Notes: generated by a model not told the origin, from the letters alone. DNA of 33,612 nt from Aequoribacter sp003520285 (GCA_963966765.1 CAXAAR010000015.1:1-33612); one strand, 5' to 3'; counted from the first letter of the stretch, positions 16,762-24,957 are shown. Numbers and translations: made by a program.

Positions 16762-18009
16762 TCAGCCATCTCTAAAAGTCGCGTTGGGCGCATCGGCCTG
16801 CATATATTTGCGCAACTCGTGGCGTCCGACCACCATGCGATGCACAGCATCTGGACCATCCGCCAATCGCAAGGTGCGAAGCCCCTTATACATGCCCGCT
16901 AAGGGTGTATCCTGCGACACACCCAGACCACCAAACATCTGAATAGCATCATCGACGATTTGGAGGACGGCATTGGGTACCGTTGTTTTAATCATCGAAA
17001 TCCAAATTCTGGCTTCTTTAGGATCGATATTATCCATCAACCAAGCCGTTTTTAAGGTCAATAAACGGTTCATCTCAATCGCCATTCGCGCGTTGGCAAT
17101 GATATCGACGTTACCGCCCAGCTTAGCCAGTGGACGACCAAAAGCAGTTCTTGAAACAGCTCTTTCACACAGCAGCTGCAAGGCTTTTTCGGCAGCACCC
17201 AAAGCGCGCATACAATGGTGAATACGGCCTGGCCCTAGGCGACCTTGTGAGATCTCAAAACCACGCCCCTCGCCCAAAATAATATTGTCTTTGGGGACTC
17301 GAACGTTGTTAAAGCGCAGGTGCATATGACCATGCGGCGCATCGTCCTCGCCGAAGACTGTCATTGGACGCAGCATTTCAACACCAGGTGTAGAGGTCGG
17401 CACCAAAATCTGTGACTGTTGCTGGTGAGTCGGCGCATTAGGGCTAGTTTTCACCATCACAATCATAATTTTGCAGCGCGGATCACCGGCACCCGAGATC
17501 CAGTGTTTCTCACCATTGATCACCCACTCATCGCCATCTAAAACCGCATTGGTCGAGATATTGGTCGCATCCGAAGACGCCACGCCGGGCTCTGTCATGG
17601 CGTAAGCAGATCTGATTTCACCATTCAGCAGTGGTTCGAGCCACTGGGCTTTCTGAGCTTCGGTGCCATACTTGTGGAGCACTTCCATGTTGCCGGTATC
17701 TGGCGCGGCGCAATTAAAGACTTCTGCGCCGAGTGGGGTTTTCCCCATTTCTTCTGCCAAGTACGCGTACTCGACGGTAGTCAATCCATAGCCGTGCTCA
17801 CCGGTTAAGAAGAAATTCCACAGACCCTGCTCTCGCGCTTTGGATTTTAGGCTCTCTAAAATTTCAGTCTGTCGCGCAGTAAACTCCCAGCGACTTCCGG
17901 TATCCACCTCGGTCCAATACTCGGCCTCGAGTGGCACTATCTCTTGCTCGATAAACGTCTTCACACTGTGCAACAGCGGCTCTAGTCTTTCTGTAATCCC
18001 CAAATCCAT
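16762..18009 (-). CDS. Acyl-CoA dehydrogenase, ACAD10/11-like
   Basis: FAD enzyme of 415 aa that forms the alpha-beta double bond of an acyl-CoA. FAD/substrate motifs are AMTEPGVASSDATN (about 137-150), GEKHWISGAGDPRC (166-179) and RTAFGRPLAKLGG (287-299). The C-terminal active-site segment reads LADGPDAVHR, with Asp384 where MCAD-type enzymes have the catalytic Glu of YEGTAQIQR; I recall this variant as typical of ACAD10/11-type proteins. It is one of four acyl-CoA dehydrogenases in the block. AAAGAGGGAA precedes the ATG. Confidence 0.9.
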   Translation of the reverse strand: MDLGITERLEPLLHSVKTFIEQEIVPLEAEYWTEVDTGSRWEFTARQTEILESLKSKAREQGLWNFFLTGEHGYGLTTVEYAYLAEEMGKTPLGAEVFNCAAPDTGNMEVLHKYGTEAQKAQWLEPLLNGEIRSAYAMTEPGVASSDATNISTNAVLDGDEWVINGEKHWISGAGDPRCKIMIVMVKTSPNAPTHQQQSQILVPTSTPGVEMLRPMTVFGEDDAPHGHMHLRFNNVRVPKDNIILGEGRGFEISQGRLGPGRIHHCMRALGAAEKALQLLCERAVSRTAFGRPLAKLGGNVDIIANARMAIEMNRLLTLKTAWLMDNIDPKEARIWISMIKTTVPNAVLQIVDDAIQMFGGLGVSQDTPLAGMYKGLRTLRLADGPDAVHRMVVGRHELRKYMQADAPNATFRDG

Positions 18010-18022
18010 ACTCTTCCCTCTT

Positions 18023-19747
18023 TTATTGCTGAGCTATTAAAGTGTCGGTATAAAACTGTTTCAACTCTCGTTTAAAAATCTTACCCGTCGCCGTTCGGGG
18101 CAGCTCACCATCATGCACCCAAACGTAAGCGGGCTGTTTAAAGGCGGCTAGCGAGTTATTGAGATAAGCGCGCAACTCTGAAAGCGGCTCTACCATAGGC
18201 TCAGACAGCACAATTACCGCCCCGACGGCCTCTCCTAATCGATCGTCAGGCACACCAAACACAGCGGCCTCAAGTACCAGAGGGTGCGCACAAATCGCAG
18301 CCTCGACCTCGATACAGCTGATATTCTCTCCCCCTCGGATGATGATGTCTTTAATTCGATCGACGATACTCAAAAATCCATACTCATCGAGCTTGCCCAA
18401 ATCACCCGTGTGGAACCAACCCTCGACAAAGGCTGATGCAGTCGCCTCTGGCTTATTCCAATACCCTACCGCATTCGCAGGGGACTTCATACAGACTTCA
18501 CCGATCTCATTGGCTGGCAGTGAAGTGCCTTTGGAATCGATGATCTTGAACTGAGTCACCGCAGGAACCGCGCGACCCGTACTCGATGGATTGGCCAAAT
18601 AAAGAACACCGCTATTGAACGCGCCCAGCGCATTCGTTTCCGTCAACCCGTACCCTAAGCCCGGAGAGGATCGCTTAAAGGTTTTGGCGAGCTTCTCGAC
18701 ATGATCCGCCGGTCTTGCCGCACCGCCGGCGTAGACTTCTGCGAGTGACGACAAATCTCGCGTTGTGGTCTGGGCGGCCCGCTGTAATTCTGCAGACATC
18801 GTCGGCACACCGGTCATCCAGTTGATCCGTTCCAATTCGATCAGCCGCATGGCTTCTTCGACATCCCACTTATACATAATAATGAGCTTGCGACCGGGCA
18901 ATATCGACAACATAAATGCCGAGTGACTCGCAGTACAGTGGAACAAAGGAACCGTTAATAAACCGACTGGCTGCGAGTTCCCCGCCGAACCAGACGGCGC
19001 GAGTTCTGGCACCTGCTTCGAGGCCACGCCCATCAAAAGCCAGCTGTAAAGTGCCGACAGAACGCCTCGGTGGGTCGATAAGACGCCTTTTGGATGACCG
19101 GTAGAGCCTGACGTGTACAAAATCGTTGCGTTGTCATCGGGGTCCACTGTGGGCTTAACCCAGTCGAGGCTTTGTCCGGCCAGACCCCAAGCTTGGACAG
19201 TTGGCGCCCCAATGAGCGCAGCCGCCTCTTCGTCGGTCGCAATAATACTCAGTGCATACTTATCGATCAGTGGTGTTAATCGTTGCACGCGCTCAGCGTC
19301 TGCGACAACCCACTTCGCACCTGAGTCATCAATCGCGTAATCGAGCTCATCTGTCGTCCACCAACCATTCATGGGGACGGCGACAGCACCCATCGAAACC
19401 GCTGCGATAAAGGCGATAATCCACTCAGGATTATTGCGCGAGACAATCGCAATCCGGTCACCATGCACCACACCTTCGGCGGCAAGCTTGGCGGCCAGTC
19501 CGAGCGCCAGTTCGAGCGTTTCGAGATAAGTGAGACGCTGCTCCTGATACACCAAAAATTCAGCGTCACCATGCTTGCGCATAAAATCAAAGTAGTCGCC
19601 TAAATTGGCGGGGATTGATGCATATACGGGATAGTCATAACCACGCAAAACGGCTTGTGACAGCTCGAATGGCGCACCAGGCTCGGTCAGACGAGCAACC
19701 GCCGCATCGAGCGATTCAATCACTGCCGGTATCGACACCTCTGACAT
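18023..19747 (-). CDS. AMP-dependent acyl-CoA synthetase/ligase
   Basis: Class I adenylate-forming enzyme, 574 aa, activating a carboxylic acid with ATP to acyl-AMP and then acyl-CoA. Ordered motifs are visible: P-loop YTSGSTGHPKG (211-221), GYGLTETN, YWNKPEAT, GWFHTGDLG, DRIKDIIIRGGENIS and the C-terminal catalytic lysine in LPRTATGKIFKREL (Lys556). The C-terminal subdomain is complete. It starts one base after the stop of the non-catalytic dehydrogenase subunit gene (TAG-C-ATG), so the two are translationally linked. It is the entry enzyme of the pathway; the acid is unknown. Confidence 0.92.
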   Translation of the reverse strand: MSEVSIPAVIESLDAAVARLTEPGAPFELSQAVLRGYDYPVYASIPANLGDYFDFMRKHGDAEFLVYQEQRLTYLETLELALGLAAKLAAEGVVHGDRIAIVSRNNPEWIIAFIAAVSMGAVAVPMNGWWTTDELDYAIDDSGAKWVVADAERVQRLTPLIDKYALSIIATDEEAAALIGAPTVQAWGLAGQSLDWVKPTVDPDDNATILYTSGSTGHPKGVLSTHRGVLSALYSWLLMGVASKQVPELAPSGSAGNSQPVGLLTVPLFHCTASHSAFMLSILPGRKLIIMYKWDVEEAMRLIELERINWMTGVPTMSAELQRAAQTTTRDLSSLAEVYAGGAARPADHVEKLAKTFKRSSPGLGYGLTETNALGAFNSGVLYLANPSSTGRAVPAVTQFKIIDSKGTSLPANEIGEVCMKSPANAVGYWNKPEATASAFVEGWFHTGDLGKLDEYGFLSIVDRIKDIIIRGGENISCIEVEAAICAHPLVLEAAVFGVPDDRLGEAVGAVIVLSEPMVEPLSELRAYLNNSLAAFKQPAYVWVHDGELPRTATGKIFKRELKQFYTDTLIAQQ

Positions 19748-19748
19748 G

Positions 19749-20858
19749 CTAGTAGCCGCCTTTTACTGCGAACCGATCTAAGTGGTAATGAAAGTCGCCC
19801 AATGTGTGCTCTAAGACTCGAGCACGTTTAATGAAAAAACCGATGTCGTATTCATCGGTCATGCCGATACCACCATGCATCTGAATACCTTCATTGGTCG
19901 CTCGCTGCGATATTTGCGCGACTTTTGCCTTCGCAGCGCTCGCCAAACCACCTAGCTCGTCGCCCGAATCCACGGCGCGAAGTGCCTGCAAAACAATCGA
20001 GCGGCACAGTTCCAATTCGGCAAATAAGTCGGCTGCTCGATGCTGAAGACCCTGAAAGCTGCCGATCACCTTGCCGAATTGTTTGCGCTCACGCAAATAC
20101 GCGACGGTGCGCTCAAAAGCCTCGGTCGACAAGCCCAACAGCTCCGCTGCAAGACCAATATGAATTTGATCAAGCGCTCGAGTCAGCCCCTTGCCATTCA
20201 TTGCTGCGGGATTGAGTTGAGCGTCCTTACCGCACGTCGTATTTACCACGACGGTTCCACTGCTTCGCGCATCTACCATCGATTGTGCCTGCACACTGAC
20301 ATCGGCAGCACTCATAATAAAGCCCTGAAAACCGTCACTGTCTCTGCCCACCACCAGGAAGGCATCGGCCGCTATCGCATCGAGAACCTGGCGCTTTTCG
20401 ACTTGCACTGTAAATCCATCTGGCGCGGTCGTTACCGACTGCGACAGCTGATCTAAGTCGAAGAAAGTGCCCTCTTGAATAGCGAGCGTCATCACCACTT
20501 CACCAGACGCAATTTTTGGCAGCCACTCTTGCTTCTGTGCCTCGGTACCGCACTGTTCCAACAGACTCCCCGCCATTAATACGGTGCTGTTAAACGGCGA
20601 CACAGAAAGATGTTTTCCCATTTGCTCGAGCACCAAGCCAAGACCCGTAAAACCGTAACTCAGGCCACCGTATTGCTCATCAATCGCTATACCGCACCAG
20701 CCCATCTCTGCGATTGATTCCCACAGCGCGCGGTCAAAGCCTGATGCTGTAGGGTTATCTCGGTGAGCTCGAAACGCGCTCACATTGGCCGATTCCGCTA
20801 AAAATCCCGCCGCTGAATCACGCAGCATGATCTCTTCTTCATTGAGTACGAGTGTCAT
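19749..20858 (-). CDS. Acyl-CoA dehydrogenase, partner subunit lacking the catalytic base
   Basis: Full-length ACAD fold of 369 aa with RERKQFGKVIGSFQGLQH (257-274) and QMHGGIGMTDEYDIG (326-340). The C-terminal segment reads ARVLEHTLGDFHYHL, so the position of the MCAD-type catalytic Glu is occupied by Leu353. The usual central AMTEPGAGSD FAD/substrate loop is replaced by LAIQEGTFFDLDQLS. Such subunits occur in alpha2beta2 acyl-CoA dehydrogenases acting on bulky CoA esters, for example the mycobacterial steroid side-chain enzymes. The adjacent gene, nine bases upstream, encodes an ACAD that does carry the Glu. The pairing is inferred from position and residues. Confidence 0.85.
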   Translation of the reverse strand: MTLVLNEEEIMLRDSAAGFLAESANVSAFRAHRDNPTASGFDRALWESIAEMGWCGIAIDEQYGGLSYGFTGLGLVLEQMGKHLSVSPFNSTVLMAGSLLEQCGTEAQKQEWLPKIASGEVVMTLAIQEGTFFDLDQLSQSVTTAPDGFTVQVEKRQVLDAIAADAFLVVGRDSDGFQGFIMSAADVSVQAQSMVDARSSGTVVVNTTCGKDAQLNPAAMNGKGLTRALDQIHIGLAAELLGLSTEAFERTVAYLRERKQFGKVIGSFQGLQHRAADLFAELELCRSIVLQALRAVDSGDELGGLASAAKAKVAQISQRATNEGIQMHGGIGMTDEYDIGFFIKRARVLEHTLGDFHYHLDRFAVKGGY

Positions 20859-20867
20859 AACGGCTCC

Positions 20868-22052
20868 TTATGCGTCTGGCAAACCAAGCACACGCTTGGC
20901 CACAATGTTGAGTTGCACTTCCGAAGTGCCGCCTTCGATCGAGTTTCCTTTTGATCGTAACCAAGCCCGCGCCATTTCACCCCCTCGATACTCATCGCCA
21001 TCCCAACCGAGGGCCTGCTCACCTTCAACCGAAAGTACGAGCTCGTTCCGGCGCTTGTTCAACTCAGTACCGTAGTATTTAAAAATGGACGAAGCCGGCC
21101 CCAAACCCTGCCCTGCTTTCGCTTCGTCTTTAACGCGCTCCATGGTGGCCGTAAATGCTTGAGTATCCAGCTGATACTGAGCAATAACGGATCGCAACGT
21201 ACCGGCTCGCAATCTGCCGCTCGCATCGGTACCTAAAACTTGAGCCGCGCGTTGACCTATGGTTTTCTTACTGGTCGAAGTACCAAACGCCGAGATCATT
21301 TCACGTTCGTGAGTCAACAGATACTTCGCGATGGTCCAGCCCTTACCGACTTCACCCACCACGTTTTTCTTCAACGCTGTGGCATTGTCAAAAAATGTCT
21401 CGCAAAAAGGCGACGAGCCGCTGATTAGTTTGATGGGCTTCACCGTCACGCCGGGGCTCGCCATGTCAAACAGCACGAAACTAATACCTTCATGCTTGGA
21501 TCCAGAATTATCTGTACGAACCAAACAGAAGATCCAGTCGGCCTTATCTGCGTAAGAGGTCCAAATCTTTTGCCCATTGATCAGGTAATGATCGCCCTTA
21601 TCTTCTGCTTTGGTTGCCAAAGACGCCAAGTCCGACCCAGCATTGGGTTCGGAATAGCCCTGACACCAGCGGATCTCACCACGTGCAATGGGCGGTAAAT
21701 GTTCGAGCTTTTGGCTCTCGTTACCAAAGTGGAGCAGTGCTGGACCAAGCATGGATATGCCAAAGCTGTCGAGCGGTGATCGCGCACCGATCAGAGCCAT
21801 TTCTTCACGTAAAACTTTGACTTCTGCTTTCGATAAACCCGCGCCACCATAAGCCACCGGCCACTCGGGCACAGTCCACCCACGCGAGGCCATGCGCTCG
21901 CACCAGACCACCTGATCTGGGTGCGAAATTTCGGGCTTACGCCCGCCGTTGTATATGTCTTCAAACCCGCGAATAGGGGTGCGCATAGACTCTGGGCAAT
22001 TGGCCTGAAGCCAGTCCCGAGTCTCCTCACGAAAGCTGCTTAGATCTGTCAC
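20868..22052 (-). CDS. Acyl-CoA dehydrogenase, catalytic subunit of the pair
   Basis: ACAD of 394 aa, first gene of the ten-gene operon. FAD-binding segments include WCQGYSEPNAGSDLASLAT and NGQKIWTSYADKADW. The C-terminal IEGGTSEVQLN supplies the catalytic base Glu373. I placed the start at GTG 22052 because AAGGAG lies six bases before it; the longer frame from 22079 begins upstream of that site. It probably forms a heterotetramer with the next gene's product. The promoter and palindromic operator lie about 50 bp upstream of the start codon. Confidence 0.9.
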   Translation of the reverse strand: MTDLSSFREETRDWLQANCPESMRTPIRGFEDIYNGGRKPEISHPDQVVWCERMASRGWTVPEWPVAYGGAGLSKAEVKVLREEMALIGARSPLDSFGISMLGPALLHFGNESQKLEHLPPIARGEIRWCQGYSEPNAGSDLASLATKAEDKGDHYLINGQKIWTSYADKADWIFCLVRTDNSGSKHEGISFVLFDMASPGVTVKPIKLISGSSPFCETFFDNATALKKNVVGEVGKGWTIAKYLLTHEREMISAFGTSTSKKTIGQRAAQVLGTDASGRLRAGTLRSVIAQYQLDTQAFTATMERVKDEAKAGQGLGPASSIFKYYGTELNKRRNELVLSVEGEQALGWDGDEYRGGEMARAWLRSKGNSIEGGTSEVQLNIVAKRVLGLPDA

Positions 22053-22108
22053 TCTTCTCTCCTTGCTCGGTCTGAGCACGCACGAATTGATAGCAAACCA
22101 CGAATTTG

Positions 22109-22123
22109 AACATACAGTATGTT
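22109..22123. promoter_or_regulatory. 15-bp perfect palindrome, probable repressor operator
   Basis: AACATAC-A-GTATGTT: two 7-bp half-sites around one central base, covering the -10 of the operon promoter. Size and symmetry suit a TetR-family dimer, common for acyl-CoA catabolic operons, but no regulator gene is present in this window and the identity of the binding protein is unknown. Confidence 0.6.
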
Positions 22124-22137
22124 TGGAGCACGCTCAA
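22109..22137 (-). promoter_or_regulatory. Promoter of the ten-gene acyl-CoA operon
   Basis: TTGAGC (22137-22132), 17 bp, TATGTT (22114-22109) on the minus strand. The start would be near 22102, giving a leader of about 50 nt to the GTG at 22052. The -10 hexamer is inside a perfect palindrome, so a bound regulator would block polymerase. Confidence 0.5.
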
Positions 22138-22212
22138 GTATTTTCCCGCGGGAGTGACAACTTTTGCTAAGGCCCCACAGGGCTTAAATAGAGTGTAACT
22201 TAGGACCTGAAA

Positions 22213-22668
22213 TTAGGACTCAGAAAAATCGCTGCACAGAAACTGTGCCTTGCCTACAGCGACAGGTTTGGCGGGATCACGCTGCCAGGCACGAACCTGC
22301 ACCGCGGTGAGATTCTTGCCTTCGCGGAGTGTCTCACAGGTGCAAAACACAGTGTCGAGCCGGGCGGCACTCAAATAATCAATGGCAAAATCTATCAGCT
22401 TCGGGTAGCGCGCTATGGTCATGGTACTCAGCAAATGAACTGCAGCGGCGAGCTCCATGAAACCACTCAGCGCCCCTCCGTGCATTGCAGGCAGGGTTGG
22501 ATTGCCCATGTGAAGCTCGTTGGCGTCTAGCCGGAACAGGATTGGCGCCGAACCATCCTCGGCGACTTGGGCGCATACACCCATCATTTGCGCATACGGA
22601 ATGAAGTCTAGAAGTTGCTGCGGTTGACGTTGCTCAGGTGGCAAACTCAGAAGATTCTGTAAGGTCAT
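22213..22668 (-). CDS. PaaI-family acyl-CoA thioesterase (hotdog), second of a tandem pair
   Basis: Hotdog-fold protein of 151 aa. The PaaI-type active-site segment is NPTLPAMHGGALSGFMELAA (about residues 56-75), with the HGGA turn ahead of the long helix. Hydrolysis of a medium-chain or aromatic acyl-CoA is predicted. Its ATG overlaps the stop of the upstream thioesterase by four bases (ATGA). It ends about 160 bp before the start of the ten-gene operon, and no convincing terminator separates them, so read-through is possible. Confidence 0.82.
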   Translation of the reverse strand: MTLQNLLSLPPEQRQPQQLLDFIPYAQMMGVCAQVAEDGSAPILFRLDANELHMGNPTLPAMHGGALSGFMELAAAVHLLSTMTIARYPKLIDFAIDYLSAARLDTVFCTCETLREGKNLTAVQVRAWQRDPAKPVAVGKAQFLCSDFSES

Positions 22669-23186
22669 TGGCGCGCCTTATCGATGGCATCTAACTGACT
22701 CATAATGTGGGCCTCAGCGAGTGCCAATACGTCGTCGCTGAGTCGCACAAAATTACCCACCGCTACCGCGATCTGAACGTCATTTTGAGTCACTACCCCT
22801 TTGGCAAATAAAATATTGCGCGTCAGGTGAACAATCTCGCCTCGCGCAACCAAGAGGTCGCTGCTATTCGCCATTCTTAAATGATCGACCCTTAGATCAA
22901 TCGTTGGCGCAAATCCCATACGATTGAGGGAAACGCTGGCGGCGATACCCAAAGCTGAATCTAGCAAAGTAGTAATAGGACCCGAGTGCAGAGCACCAGA
23001 CATGGGATCCCCGATCAACTGGGACGTTGGCGCCAAACTCATCTCAGCCCAACCTACGCCACATCCCACCATATCGATATTTAAAGCGGAGAAGTGTCCC
23101 TCGGAACGGCGACCCATCATCAACCGCAAAAATTTCTGATGCGTCTCAGGCAGATTCGATTCTAATTGTGATTCCTGATAGCTCAC
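22665..23186 (-). CDS. PaaI-family acyl-CoA thioesterase (hotdog), first of a tandem pair
   Basis: Hotdog-fold protein of 173 aa with the segment GALHSGPITTLLDSALGIAA at about residues 64-83, where HSGP-TLLD is the PaaI-like loop and helix. The start is GTG at 23186, which overlaps the TGA of the upstream dehydrogenase gene (GTGA); its own stop overlaps the next thioesterase. Three genes are thus translationally chained. Two unlike hotdog proteins made from coupled frames could assemble as a heteromer, or one may serve a different chain length; sequence alone does not decide. Confidence 0.82.
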   Translation of the reverse strand: MSYQESQLESNLPETHQKFLRLMMGRRSEGHFSALNIDMVGCGVGWAEMSLAPTSQLIGDPMSGALHSGPITTLLDSALGIAASVSLNRMGFAPTIDLRVDHLRMANSSDLLVARGEIVHLTRNILFAKGVVTQNDVQIAVAVGNFVRLSDDVLALAEAHIMSQLDAIDKARQ

Positions 23187-24349
23187 TGGGATTCTTTAAA
23201 CAGTTCTCGGCCGATCAACATTCGACGAATTTCGCTAGTACCGGCGCCAATCTCATACAGCTTTGCATCTCGCAACAAGCGCCCAGTGGCATACTCATTA
23301 ATGTATCCATTACCACCGAGTAATTGAATGGCGTCGAGCGCCATCTGCGTTGCGCGCTCTGCGGTGTATAAAATCACCCCTGCAGCATCCTTGCGGGACT
23401 CCTCGCCACGGTCCAGCGACTGAGCAACACTGTATAAGTAAGCACGAGAGGCACTCAAACCCACATACATATCGGCTACTTTGCCCTGTACCAACTGAAA
23501 CTCGCCAATGGATTGGCCAAATTGCTTACGATCATGGATGTAAGGCAAAACGATATCCAGACAGGCCTGCATGATACCAACCGGACCACCCGACAGAACC
23601 GCGCGTTCGTAATCCAGACCCGACATGAGCACCTTGACGCCTTGACCGACCGTGCCCAATACATTCGATTCATGCACCCGACACCCCTCGAAGACCAACT
23701 CGCAGGTATTAGACCCTCTCATCCCGAGCTTATCGAGCTTTTGTGCTTGACTGAAACCCTCGCTATCGCGCTCGACGATAAAAGCGGTAATTCCTTTTGA
23801 ACCAGCGTCCGGATCGGTCTTGGCGTAGATCACATAAACATGAGCGTCAGGACCGTTAGTGATCCACATTTTATTGCCATCGAGCACATAGTACTCGCCC
23901 TCTTTTCGAGCACGTAAACTCATACTCACAACATCAGAACCGGCTCCGGGTTCCGACATAGCGAGCGCACCAATGTGCTCGCCGCTGCAAAGTTTTGGAA
24001 GATACTGCTGTTTTTGCTCTTCGGTACCGTTCTTCGCGATCTGATTCACGCACAAGTTAGAGTGAGCACCATAGGACAAACCCACCGATGCGGACGCCCG
24101 AGAAATTTCTTCCATCGCAATGCAGTGCGCCAGGTAACCCATCCCGCTGCCACCGTAACGCTCATCGACGGTAATACCGAGCAACCCTAAATCACCCAGC
24201 TTGCGCCACAAATCCATTGGAAAAGCGTTACTGGAATCAATCTCAGCCGCCCTTGGCGCGATCTCCACCGCTGCAAATTGCGCCACCATATCCCGAAGTG
24301 CATTGAGCTCTTGATCGAGACCAAAATTTAGACTGGGGTAATGCATCAT
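23183..24349 (-). CDS. Isovaleryl-CoA dehydrogenase-like acyl-CoA dehydrogenase
   Basis: ACAD of 388 aa. FAD/substrate loops are ALAMSEPGAGSDVVSMSL (about 128-145) and GNKMWITNGPDAHV (158-171). The catalytic base is in the isovaleryl-CoA dehydrogenase position, Glu248 in LDYERAVLSGGP, while the usual C-terminal site reads YEIGAGTSEIRR with no Glu; both are hallmarks of IVD. In leucine breakdown IVD sits with the liu/mcc genes for 3-methylcrotonyl-CoA carboxylase, which are absent here. It may instead act on another short branched acyl-CoA. The start is an ATG pair at 24349/24346 behind GAGAGAAA. Confidence 0.88.
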   Translation of the reverse strand: MMHYPSLNFGLDQELNALRDMVAQFAAVEIAPRAAEIDSSNAFPMDLWRKLGDLGLLGITVDERYGGSGMGYLAHCIAMEEISRASASVGLSYGAHSNLCVNQIAKNGTEEQKQQYLPKLCSGEHIGALAMSEPGAGSDVVSMSLRARKEGEYYVLDGNKMWITNGPDAHVYVIYAKTDPDAGSKGITAFIVERDSEGFSQAQKLDKLGMRGSNTCELVFEGCRVHESNVLGTVGQGVKVLMSGLDYERAVLSGGPVGIMQACLDIVLPYIHDRKQFGQSIGEFQLVQGKVADMYVGLSASRAYLYSVAQSLDRGEESRKDAAGVILYTAERATQMALDAIQLLGGNGYINEYATGRLLRDAKLYEIGAGTSEIRRMLIGRELFKESQ

Positions 24350-24433
24350 GTGTTATTTCTCTCTATCGCTACCACCGCTCACAGCGATCACTGCGCTTTG
24401 CAGTAGTGTCCTAAACATCGTCATCCGAATACC

Positions 24434-24733
24434 TTAAGCGTCGCTTTTACTCTGGCTGTTCGCCGCAAATGCGGCAAGCTGCTCTGGCGTCGCCTCGGTT
24501 TGATAACGCTCCTTCCATTCACTAAAAGGCATACCGTACACTGTTTCGCGCGCGGCTTCATAGCTAATACTGAGCCCCTGCTCAGTGGCTGCTGCGACAT
24601 ACCACTTCGCCAAACAATTTCGGCAAAAATGTGCCAAATTCATTAGCTCAATATTCTGCACCTCTTTATGGCTATCTAAATGCTCTAACAACCGACGGAA
24701 CACCGCCGCTTCAATCTGCACTTTTTGATCCAT
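24434..24733 (-). CDS. DUF1244 family protein
   Basis: Short cytoplasmic protein of 99 aa. I recognise the DUF1244 pattern FRRLLEHLDSHKEVQNIELM, then NLAHFCRNCLAKWY and VYGMPFSEWKERYQ. The paired cysteines in FCRNC are the conserved feature. No function is established as far as I know. The ATG at 24733 has AGGAGA about seven bases upstream; the longer frame to 24970 runs into the nrdR promoter region and overlaps nrdR, so I reject it. It is divergent from nrdR and upstream of the acyl-CoA dehydrogenase block, separated from that block by about 84 bp. Confidence 0.82.
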   Translation of the reverse strand: MDQKVQIEAAVFRRLLEHLDSHKEVQNIELMNLAHFCRNCLAKWYVAAATEQGLSISYEAARETVYGMPFSEWKERYQTEATPEQLAAFAANSQSKSDA

Positions 24734-24921
24734 GCTGAATCTCCTTTTTTTGTTCCGCGAACGCATCACTCGATGGCTTTGAGTATAGCGCCATAAGTCG
24801 CTCGAGTCGCGACCGACCGAGGGCAACCTGCCAAGCTTGAAGAACTCCAGAATAGCGGCAAGCACAGCCGTACAGCGTGAACCCTCAGCGCGCACGGTCA
24901 CTGCTGTTTCTGCACTAGGCG

Positions 24922-24930
24922 TGATATTAT
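24922..24930 (+). promoter_or_regulatory. Extended -10 promoter of nrdR-rib operon
   Basis: TG-A-TATTAT, an extended -10 with five of six consensus bases and no good -35. The start would be near 24937, about 20 nt before the nrdR ATG. No NrdR-box pair and no FMN riboswitch were recognised in the 224-bp gap. Confidence 0.45.
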
Positions 24931-24957
24931 GCGCGGCTATAAAAAGGAGGATGAAGC

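Noticed and set aside
22160..22190. Imperfect hairpin with arms AAGCCC and GGGCCTT after the second thioesterase gene
   Set aside because: Bulged stem and no U tract on the minus strand; not called as a terminator.
24380..24412. ACTGC/GCAGT inverted repeat upstream of the isovaleryl-CoA dehydrogenase gene
   Set aside because: Five-base arms, no promoter element overlapping it and no U tract; likely chance.
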